A stretch of DNA of 64,000 nt from Plantactinospora soyae (GTDB lineage: Bacteria; Actinomycetota; Actinomycetes; Mycobacteriales; Micromonosporaceae). Position 1 is the first letter of the stretch. Each line of letters opens with the position of its first letter. The position numbers were made by a program, and so were the translations under genes. The stretch spans positions 1,736,001 through 1,800,000 of the forward strand of contig NZ_JADBEB010000001.1 in assembly GCF_014874095.1 (NCBI RefSeq), read 5' to 3'. Shown here in pieces: positions 7,110-16,246 of the stretch. The notes under the pieces are model-generated. The model worked only from the letters and a program-made list of their open reading frames with translations. It made no database searches and had not been told where the DNA came from.

Positions 7110-7835
7110 ATGACCGAGCTACGAGACTTCACCATCGCCGCGCACGGTGGCCTGGAGCGGTGGAACCAACTCACCTCCCTCCGGACGCACCTGACCGTCG
7201 GTGGCGGACTCTGGGCGATCAAGCGCCAGGACGGCGCGATGGCTGACATCAACGTCCGGGTCGACCTCCACCAGCAGTTCACCAGCCACTTCCCGTTCGG
7301 CGGGCCGGGGCTGCGCACCGCCTTCACCGCGGACCGGGTCGCGATCGAGACCGATGCGGGCGAAGTGGTCGAGGAGCGCCAGGATCCCCGCGCCGCCTTC
7401 ACCGGGCACAGCCTCGACACGCCGTGGGACCGGCTGCACCTGGCCTACTTCGGCGGATACGCCATGTGGACGTACCTGACCGAGCCGTTCTCGTTCGCGG
7501 ACCCGGGGTTCCAGACGGAGGAGCTGACGCCCTGGCAGGAGGAGGGCGAGACCTGGCGCCGGTTGCGGGTGATCTTCCCCGAGCACATCGCGACGCACCG
7601 CCGGGAGAACGTCTACTACATCGACGCCGACGGGCTGATCCGGCGACATGACTACGTCGCCGAGGTCATCGGGTCCGACACCGGCCCGGCGGCGCACTAC
7701 TCCTTCCAGCACCAGAAGTTCGACGGAATCATGGTGCCGACCAGGCGGCGGGTCTATCTGCTCGGCGAGGACGGCGCCGTGCTGAAGGACCTCATGACCG
7801 TCTCCATCGACCTCGACGACGTACGGTTCGAGTGA
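7110..7835 (+). CDS. conserved hypothetical protein, 241 residues
   Basis: I do not recognise the family. The protein starts MTELRDFTIAAHGGLERW and has no signal peptide or membrane segment. It alternates beta-strand-like stretches and ends in a conserved-looking GIMVPTRRRVYLLGEDGAVLKDL segment followed by an acidic tail. The fold resembles antiparallel beta-sheet carrier or LolA-like proteins, but this is a weak impression. The divergent CGNR regulator and shared inverted repeat suggest the regulator controls this gene. GGTGAG lies about 10 bases upstream of the ATG. Confidence 0.72.
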   Translation: MTELRDFTIAAHGGLERWNQLTSLRTHLTVGGGLWAIKRQDGAMADINVRVDLHQQFTSHFPFGGPGLRTAFTADRVAIETDAGEVVEERQDPRAAFTGHSLDTPWDRLHLAYFGGYAMWTYLTEPFSFADPGFQTEELTPWQEEGETWRRLRVIFPEHIATHRRENVYYIDADGLIRRHDYVAEVIGSDTGPAAHYSFQHQKFDGIMVPTRRRVYLLGEDGAVLKDLMTVSIDLDDVRFE

Positions 7836-7861
7836 GCGACGTCGGGTTGCGGTGAGGCCGG

Positions 7862-8503
7862 TCAGTCGGCAGCGGGCGGTGGCCGCCACTGGTGCCCGGC
7901 GAGCATGCTGCCGGCGCCGGTCCAGCCGAAGTTCATCATCCGGGTGGCCATCCCGTCCGGGTCGGCGTCCGGGTGGTCCGCGAGCCAGTCGGCCAGCGAC
8001 TCCGCGGCGCCGACCAGGGCGTACGCCATGACTTCGAGTTCAGCCGCGCGGACCTCGCGCCCCTGCGCGACCAGGCCCCGGTCGAGCATCCCGGCGACCA
8101 CCTCGATGATCCGGCTGCGCATCGCGGCCAGATCGTCCGCGAACGGGCGCTCCCCGCGCGCCTGCCGGTAGAGCACCGCCCAGCCGTCCCGGTGCGCCCC
8201 GACGAACCGGAAGAACGCCCGCAGTCCCCGCCACAACTGCTCGTCGAACGGCAGGTCGGGTACGACCGCACCGACGATCGCCTCCATCAGCCGGGTTCCC
8301 TCCTGATGCAGGCAAGCTGTGAAAAGCTCCTCCTTGGAGCCCAGGTAGGCGTAGACCATGGGTTTGGAGATCCCGGCCTCGTCGGCGATCTCGTCCATGC
8401 TCGCCGCGTGGAAGCCGCGCCGGGAGAACACCTTGACGGCGGCGTCGAGCATCTGCTGCTCGCGTACGGCTCGGGGCAGCCGCTTGAAGGTGGGCGTGGA
8501 CAC
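7862..8503 (-). CDS. TetR-family transcriptional repressor
   Basis: A 213-residue dimeric repressor. Residues 10-60 form the TetR helix-turn-helix: MLDAAVKVFSRRGFHAAS, then recognition helix ISKPMVYAYLGSKEELF. The all-helical C-terminus would bind a ligand, here probably an acyl-CoA since the adjacent genes are a sterol-carrier protein, an acyl-CoA dehydrogenase and an acyl-CoA synthetase (inference). It begins with GTG and diverges from the SCP2 gene. The operator at 8511-8533 lies between them, with a second copy before fabG4. Confidence 0.88.
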   Translation of the reverse strand: MSTPTFKRLPRAVREQQMLDAAVKVFSRRGFHAASMDEIADEAGISKPMVYAYLGSKEELFTACLHQEGTRLMEAIVGAVVPDLPFDEQLWRGLRAFFRFVGAHRDGWAVLYRQARGERPFADDLAAMRSRIIEVVAGMLDRGLVAQGREVRAAELEVMAYALVGAAESLADWLADHPDADPDGMATRMMNFGWTGAGSMLAGHQWRPPPAAD

Positions 8504-8510
8504 CTTGCGA

Positions 8511-8533
8511 CCTTACCTACTCGTACGTAAGGT
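8511..8533. promoter_or_regulatory. TetR-type operator between tetR and SCP2 gene
   Basis: Outer half-sites CCTTAC and GTAAGG flank an inner TAC/GTA pair, giving an imperfect 22-base palindrome (8511-8532). Read on the minus strand, 8533-8516 gives ACCTTACGTACGAGTAGG, identical at 15 of 18 positions to 77-94. It lies 8 bases before the tetR start, fitting autoregulation plus control of the divergent gene. Confidence 0.65.
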
Positions 8534-8575
8534 TACGCATCAGTAACCATGACTCAGCCCGGAAGGTCCATTTCC

Positions 8576-9028
8576 ATGACTGACTTCGATCCGGCGACCT
8601 TCACCTCGGTCGATCCCAAGCAGTTCGCCCAGCTCGTCAAGTCCACTCCGGACGACAAGCTGACCGAGGTGATGCAGAGCGACCTGCGCGACACCGTACT
8701 CAAGGCGGTGTTCGGTCGGATGCCGTCGCTGTTCCGGGCCGACCGGGCGGGCTCGACCAACACGGTCATCCACTGGACCATCACGGGCCGGCCGGACGGT
8801 GGCGCGGACACCTACGAGATCGTCATCGAGGACGCGACCTGCACGGTCTCGGAGACCCCGCAGCGGGACCCCAAGCTGACCCTCACGATGGGACCCGTCG
8901 AGTTCCTGAAGATCGTCTCTGGTGGCGCCAACCCGGTCATGATGTTCATGACCGGCAAGCTGAAGGCAAAGGGCGACCTCGGACTGGCGGCCAACATCGC
9001 CAACCTGTTCGACATCCCGAAGGCCTGA
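8576..9028 (+). CDS. SCP2 sterol-carrier-domain protein
   Basis: A 150-residue single-domain SCP2 protein, predicted to bind acyl-CoA or sterol-type lipids. It has the central sheet with VIHWTITGRPDGGADTY and the C-terminal helix region around MFMTGKLKAKGDLGLA, which is diagnostic of SCP2 domains. ATG 8576 is chosen over ATG 8549 because GGAAGG at 8561-8566 is 9 bases upstream of 8576. It lies upstream of the acyl-CoA dehydrogenase and synthetase genes and probably serves the same lipid pathway. Confidence 0.85.
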   Translation: MTDFDPATFTSVDPKQFAQLVKSTPDDKLTEVMQSDLRDTVLKAVFGRMPSLFRADRAGSTNTVIHWTITGRPDGGADTYEIVIEDATCTVSETPQRDPKLTLTMGPVEFLKIVSGGANPVMMFMTGKLKAKGDLGLAANIANLFDIPKA

Positions 9029-9187
9029 CCGGGCGGTTCGGCAGGCAGCCCGACCGGCGACAGCCGACAGCAGGCCCGACTGGGCGGTGCGAAGAAGGCC
9101 TGGTCCGGCCGATCAGCTGAGGTGACCGATCCCGGCACCGGCCATGGCCGGGCCCCGGAATATGACGACGTGCGGAAAGGGGACGGC

Positions 9188-10402
9188 GTGACCGAGTTCT
9201 CGCTCGACCTGAACGAGGAGCAACGGGACCTGCGCGACTGGGTGCACGGCTTCGCCGCCGACGTCGTACGCCCGGCCGCCGCCGAGTGGGACGCCCGCGA
9301 GGAGACCCCCTGGCCGGTGATCCAGGAGGCGGCGAAGGTCGGGCTGTACGGCTTCGAGTTCATCGCCACCTGCTGGGCCGACCCGAGCGGCCTCTCGCTG
9401 CCGATCGCCAGCGAGGAACTCTTCTGGGGCGACTCCGGCATCGGGCTGTCGATCTTCGGCACCACGCTCGCCGTGGCCGCCATCTACGGCACCGGCACCC
9501 CGGACCAGCTCGTCGAGTGGGTGCCGCAGTGCTACGGCAGCGTCGACGAACCGGCGGTCGGGGCGTTCTGCAGCACCGAGCCGGAGGCCGGTTCCGACGT
9601 CGCCGCCATGCGCACCCGGGCCCGGTACGACGAAGCCACCGACGAGTGGGTGCTCAACGGGCAGAAGGCGTACGCCACCAACGGCGGAATCGCCGCCGTG
9701 CACGTGGTGACCGCCTCAGTGGAGCCATCGCTCGGCTCTCGCGGGCAGGCCGCCTTCGTGGTGCCGCCCGGCACCCCGGGGCTGGCCGCGACGAAGAAGC
9801 TCAAGAAGCTGGGCCTGCGCGCCTCGCACACCGCCGACGTCTTCCTCGACGAGGTACGGGTCCCCGGCCGCTGCCTGCTGGGCGGACGCGAGGCACTGCT
9901 CGAACGGCTCGACCGGGCCCGCTCCGGCCAGCGTGGAAAGAGCCAGGCGGCGATGCGTACGTTCGAGTTGACCCGGCCCACCGTCGGGGCCCAGGCGATC
10001 GGGGTGGCCCGGGCGGCGTACGAGTACGCCCTGGCGTACGCCCAGGAGCGGGTCCAGTTCGGCCGGCCGATCATCGAGAACCAGGCGATCGCGTTCCAAC
10101 TCGCGGACATGCGGATGGAGATCGACGCCGCCCGGCTGCTGGTCTGGCGGGCGGCCTGGATGGGCCGGAACAACCGCCCGTTCACCGCTGGCGAGGGATC
10201 TATGTCCAAGCTCAAGGCCGGCGAGGTGGCGGTGTCGGTGACCGAGAAGGCGGTGCAGATCCTCGGCGGTGCCGGCTTCCTGCGCGACCATCCGGTCGAA
10301 CGCTGGTACCGGGACGCCAAGATCTACACGATCTTCGAGGGAACCTCCGAGATCCAGCGCCTGGTCATCGCCCGCGCCATCTCCGGCCGGCAGATCCGCT
10401 GA
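9188..10402 (+). CDS. acyl-CoA dehydrogenase
   Basis: A 404-residue FAD-dependent flavoenzyme catalysing alpha,beta-dehydrogenation of acyl-CoA. It shows the family order: N-terminal helical domain, middle beta domain with FCSTEPEAGSD and NGQKAYATNGG, and C-terminal helical domain ending YTIFEGTSEIQRLVIARAI, where the Glu near residue 383 is the expected catalytic base. GTG 9188 was chosen because GGAAAGGGGA lies just upstream. It is followed by a strong hairpin and then an acyl-CoA synthetase. The exact chain length or sterol substrate cannot be inferred. Confidence 0.9.
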   Translation: MTEFSLDLNEEQRDLRDWVHGFAADVVRPAAAEWDAREETPWPVIQEAAKVGLYGFEFIATCWADPSGLSLPIASEELFWGDSGIGLSIFGTTLAVAAIYGTGTPDQLVEWVPQCYGSVDEPAVGAFCSTEPEAGSDVAAMRTRARYDEATDEWVLNGQKAYATNGGIAAVHVVTASVEPSLGSRGQAAFVVPPGTPGLAATKKLKKLGLRASHTADVFLDEVRVPGRCLLGGREALLERLDRARSGQRGKSQAAMRTFELTRPTVGAQAIGVARAAYEYALAYAQERVQFGRPIIENQAIAFQLADMRMEIDAARLLVWRAAWMGRNNRPFTAGEGSMSKLKAGEVAVSVTEKAVQILGGAGFLRDHPVERWYRDAKIYTIFEGTSEIQRLVIARAISGRQIR

Positions 10403-10409
10403 CCCCGTT

Positions 10410-10457
10410 AGGAAGGGCCCCTTCCTATACAGAAAACGATAGTAGGGGGCCCTTCCT
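10410..10457. terminator. Micromonosporaceae-type GGAAGGGCCCC hairpin repeat
   Basis: AGGAAGGGCCCCTTCCTAT (10410-10428) pairs at 17 of 19 positions with the arm at 10439-10457, around a 10-base loop. Each arm contains its own shorter palindrome. It fits a dispersed intergenic hairpin or terminator element. It starts 8 bases after the acyl-CoA dehydrogenase stop and runs into the predicted start of the next gene. Confidence 0.7.
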
Positions 10458-12160
10458 TGCACTTCGCCCTTCCTTTTCTTGTCGGCACGCTGACTCGGCG
10501 CGGGTTGCTCAAGCCCGGCTCGCCGAGGCGGGTGGCGGCTCAGCTCGGCGCGCTCCGGAACTGGGGGTTCAGCCTGGCCGGGGAGCTGCGTCAGGCGGCC
10601 GCCCGGGAACCGGACCGGATCGCGTTGATCGACGAGGAGCTCGGTGAGATCAGCTACCGGGACCTGTTGGACCGGGCCGAGCGGCTGGCGCGGTCACTGC
10701 GGGCCCGCTACGGCATCGGCGAGGGCGACCGGATCGGGGTGCTCTGCCGCAACCACCACGGGCTGGTCGAGACCGCGGTCGCCGGACCACTGCTCGGCGC
10801 CGACATCGTGCTGGTCAACACCGGGCTCTCCGGGGCACAGCTCGCGGACGTCGTACAGGAGCAGCGGATCCGGCTGCTGGTGTACGACGCCGAGTTCGTC
10901 GACCGGACGATCGGACTGCCGCCGGAGCTGGACCAGCTCGACGAGCGCGGATGCGCGGACCTGATCGCCGCCGCACCCCTCGGCGCACTGCGCCGACCCG
11001 GGCGGGACGGCCGGACCATCGTGCTCACCTCCGGTACCACCGGTACGCCGAAGGGAGCCCGACGGCCGACCCCGAACGGGCTCGGTCCGCTCGTCGCCAT
11101 CATCGACCGGATTCCGCTGCACGCCGGAACCCGGATGATGATCGCGGCCCCGCTCTTCCACACCTGGGGGTACGCGGCGCTACAGATGGCCTTCGCGTTG
11201 CGGGGCACCGTCGTACTGCACCGAAGGTTCGAACCGGCCGCCGCCCTGGACGCGGTCGAGAGGCACCGGTGCACCGCGCTGTTCGCCGTACCGGTGATGG
11301 TGCAGCGGCTGCTGGAGGTGCCGCCGCCGGCCACCCGACCGCCGCTGGAGGTCGTCGCGGTGAGCGGTTCGGCCCTGCCCGGCGGTCTGGCGACCCGGTT
11401 CATGGACCGGTACGGCGACATCCTCTACAACCTGTACGGCTCCACCGAGGTCTCCTGGGCCGCCATCGCCACCCCTGCCGAGCTGCGCCAGGCACCCACC
11501 ACGGCGGGCCGCCCGCCACACGGGACCCGACTGGCGATCGTCGACCGGAACGGCGACCCCACCCCGACCGGTCAGGTCGGCCGGATCCTCGTCGGCAACG
11601 AGTTGCTGTTCGAGGGGTACACATCGGACGCCGGGCGGCGGGACCCGGACGACGCATCGGACGCCGGGCATCGGGAGTCGGACGACACGTCGGACGCCGG
11701 GCATCGGGAGTCGGACGAGAGGCCGGTCGACGGGACCGGGACCGGGAGCCGGAGCAGAACCGGGAGCGGGAGCGGTGGCGGGGAACCGTTGGACACCGGT
11801 GACCTCGGCCACCTCGACGCCGACGGGCTGCTCTTCGTCGACGGGCGCGCCGACGACATGATCATTTCTGGCGGCGAGAACGTCCACCCGTCCGAGGTGG
11901 AGAACCTGCTGGCCGAACTCCCCCAGGTACGCGAGGTCGCGGTGATCGGCGTGCCGGACCGGACGTACGGGCAGCGGCTGGCGGCGTACCTGGTGCTGCT
12001 TCCCGGCGAGGTGCTCGATCCCGAGGCGGTACGGGAGTACGTCCGCCGCTACCGGGCCCGGTTCTCGGTCCCCCGGGACGTCATCTTCGTACCGGCCCTG
12101 CCGCGCAACGCCACCGGGAAGGTGCTGACCCGGGAACTCCGCCGGTACCACCGGGCCTGA
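10457..12160 (+). CDS. acyl-CoA synthetase (AMP-dependent, FadD type)
   Basis: A 567-residue ANL-superfamily ligase activating fatty or related acids to acyl-CoA via acyl-adenylate. Motifs seen: P-loop TSGTTGTPKG near residue 192, YGSTEVSW, GDLGHLDADG, and the C-terminal lysine motif NATGKVL. The start is a problem: the frame is closed by a stop at 10409, and the only near-standard start before the conserved region is TTG 10457, which overlaps the hairpin and has no ribosome site. CTG 10490 is an alternative. Residues about 389-435 are a repeat-rich insertion not expected in the family. Confidence 0.85.
   Translation: MHFALPFLVGTLTRRGLLKPGSPRRVAAQLGALRNWGFSLAGELRQAAAREPDRIALIDEELGEISYRDLLDRAERLARSLRARYGIGEGDRIGVLCRNHHGLVETAVAGPLLGADIVLVNTGLSGAQLADVVQEQRIRLLVYDAEFVDRTIGLPPELDQLDERGCADLIAAAPLGALRRPGRDGRTIVLTSGTTGTPKGARRPTPNGLGPLVAIIDRIPLHAGTRMMIAAPLFHTWGYAALQMAFALRGTVVLHRRFEPAAALDAVERHRCTALFAVPVMVQRLLEVPPPATRPPLEVVAVSGSALPGGLATRFMDRYGDILYNLYGSTEVSWAAIATPAELRQAPTTAGRPPHGTRLAIVDRNGDPTPTGQVGRILVGNELLFEGYTSDAGRRDPDDASDAGHRESDDTSDAGHRESDERPVDGTGTGSRSRTGSGSGGGEPLDTGDLGHLDADGLLFVDGRADDMIISGGENVHPSEVENLLAELPQVREVAVIGVPDRTYGQRLAAYLVLLPGEVLDPEAVREYVRRYRARFSVPRDVIFVPALPRNATGKVLTRELRRYHRA
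11621..11719 (+). repeat. in-frame 33-bp x 3 minisatellite inside the acyl-CoA synthetase
   Basis: Three 33-base units encode TSDAGRRDPDD, ASDAGHRESDD and TSDAGHRESDE, followed by a Gly/Ser/Arg-rich linker. The insertion lies between FEGY and the GDLGHLD motif, an exposed loop of the large domain. It is strongly charged and presumably disordered. Confidence 0.85.
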
Positions 12161-12193
12161 CCCGGGTTCGCCGTCGGCCGGAGTCCGCCGGCT

Positions 12194-12278
12194 CGGTTCA
12201 GTCGCCGACATGTTCAGTCGTCGGTCGGTTCAGCCGCCGACCTGTTCAGCCCTGGTCGGTTCGGTCGTCGGTCGGTTA
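12194..12278. repeat. 31-32 bp degenerate tandem repeat downstream of purD
   Basis: Units beginning CGGTTCAGYCGCCGAC occur at 12194-12225 and 12226-12256, with a degenerate third at 12257-12278. The block fills the spacer between the convergent acyl-CoA synthetase and purD genes and touches the purD stop codon at 12276. Confidence 0.7.
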
Positions 12279-13550
12279 GATCCGTTGCGGCGTGTCGAGC
12301 CGGTTGGACGCGGCGAGCGCCGCGATGTCGCGCCGGTACTGCGCACCGTCCAGGCCGATCCCGGCGACCAGCGCGTACGCGGCCTCCCGGGCCGTGCTCA
12401 GGTCCGCGCCGAGGCCCGTACCCGAGAGGACCCGGCCACCGGCGGAGACCAGCGCGTCGTCGGCGGCCCGGCGGGCCGTTCCGGCGTGGATGATCCCGGC
12501 ACGTCCCGCGCCGGTGATCACGTCCCCGCTGCGGGCGGTCGCCGGATAGCCGGCCGACGCGACCACCACGGTGACCGCCGCGCCGGACCGCCAGCGCAGC
12601 GGCGGATGCCCGGCCAGCGTCCCGGTCGCGGCCGCGTGCAGCAGGCCGGCGAGCGGCGTCTCCAGCAGCGCGAGTACGACCTGCGTCTCCGGATCGCCGA
12701 ACCGCGCGTTGAACTCGATCACGCGTGGGCCCTGCGGGGTGATGGCGAGACCGACGTAGAGCAGCCCGCTGAACGGGGCACCACGACCACGCAGTTCCGC
12801 GAGAGTGGGATGCACCACCGTCGCCATGACCTCGTCGACGGTGCCCTCGGGCAGCCACGGCAGCGGCGCGTACGCCCCCATGCCGCCGGTGTTCGGGCCG
12901 GTGTCGCCGTCGCCGATCCGCTTGAAGTCCTGGGCCGGCAACAGCGGTAGTGCGGTCTCGCCGTCGGTGACCACGAAGAGCGAGACCTCGGGTCCGGCCA
13001 GGTACTCCTCGACGACGACCCGGTCGCACGACGCGGCGTGGTCGAGTGCGGCCGACCGGTCGTCGGTGACCACCACACCCTTGCCGGCGGCGAGCCCGTC
13101 GTCCTTGACCACGTACGGGGCACCGAACTCGTCGAGCGCCTGCGCCACCAGGGCGGCCCCCACCCCGCTGCCGGGATTGACCACCGCTCGGGCCCGGGCG
13201 GTCGGTACGCCGGCCGCGTTCATCACGTCCTTGGCGAACGCCTTCGAGCCCTCGATCCGGGCCGCCGCCCCGGACGGGCCGAAGCAGGCGATCCCCTTGG
13301 CCCGTACCGCGTCGGCAACCCCGGCGACCAGTGGTGCCTCCGGACCGACGACGACCAGGTCGGCCTGGACCTCCACGGCAAGCGCCGCGACCGCCGCCGG
13401 ATCGGTGATCTCCACCGGACGTAGCTCGGCGACCGCCGCGATGCCCGGATTTCCCGGTGCGGCGATCAGGTGGTCGACGGCCGGATCGGCGGCCAGCCCG
13501 AGCGCGAGCGCATGCTCCCGCCCGCCGCCACCGAGAATCAGTACGCGCAC
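12276..13550 (-). CDS. purD: phosphoribosylamine-glycine ligase
   Basis: A 424-residue ATP-grasp enzyme making glycinamide ribonucleotide in de novo purine synthesis. It starts VRVLILGGGGREHALALGL, the standard PurD N-terminus, and carries YVVKDDGLAAGKGV, the GPNTGGMGAY signature and EFNARFGDPE. GTG 13550 was chosen because the homology begins there. The longer frame reads into the 24-bp repeats, giving an artefactual GSWVGLPV repeat peptide. AGGA lies about 10 bases upstream. purA lies upstream on the same strand with a 173-base gap. Confidence 0.93.
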   Translation of the reverse strand: MRVLILGGGGREHALALGLAADPAVDHLIAAPGNPGIAAVAELRPVEITDPAAVAALAVEVQADLVVVGPEAPLVAGVADAVRAKGIACFGPSGAAARIEGSKAFAKDVMNAAGVPTARARAVVNPGSGVGAALVAQALDEFGAPYVVKDDGLAAGKGVVVTDDRSAALDHAASCDRVVVEEYLAGPEVSLFVVTDGETALPLLPAQDFKRIGDGDTGPNTGGMGAYAPLPWLPEGTVDEVMATVVHPTLAELRGRGAPFSGLLYVGLAITPQGPRVIEFNARFGDPETQVVLALLETPLAGLLHAAATGTLAGHPPLRWRSGAAVTVVVASAGYPATARSGDVITGAGRAGIIHAGTARRAADDALVSAGGRVLSGTGLGADLSTAREAAYALVAGIGLDGAQYRRDIAALAASNRLDTPQRI

Positions 13551-13580
13551 AGCGACCGATCCTACGGGTCGACCGATCCG

Positions 13581-13637
13581 CGACCCGACCGGCAGGCCGA
13601 CCCACGACCCGACCGGCAGGCCGACCCACGACCCCAC
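13581..13637. repeat. 24-bp tandem repeat between purA and purD
   Basis: Two exact 24-base units starting CGACCCGACCGGCAGGCC occur at 13581-13604 and 13605-13628, with partial copies on both sides. It lies 30 bases upstream of the purD start, so it forms part of the purD leader. Confidence 0.75.
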
Positions 13638-13723
13638 CCGCCTGTCGACTGGCGCGCCCGCCCGCGACCCGACCGGCTGGCCGGCTCGCGGGCGGTGGAA
13701 CTCCGGCCGTGGCGGCTCGGGTC

Positions 13724-16151
<2,428 letters not shown>

Positions 16152-16246
16152 TCTCTTGTGGAAGGCTGTAGGTGGGGACCTTCGTGCCCGGCCCAAGGCC
16201 GATCGGCGGGCATATCCTCGGGTAGTGGAGGGGAGGTAGGTAGGCC

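Noticed and set aside
11221-11240. tRNA T-loop-like GGTTCGAAC (also at 22731)
   Set aside because: Both are inside well-supported coding genes and lack acceptor and anticodon stems.
13581-13637. Possible CRISPR array
   Set aside because: Units are directly adjacent with no spacers; the same holds for the other tandem repeats. No cas gene is present.
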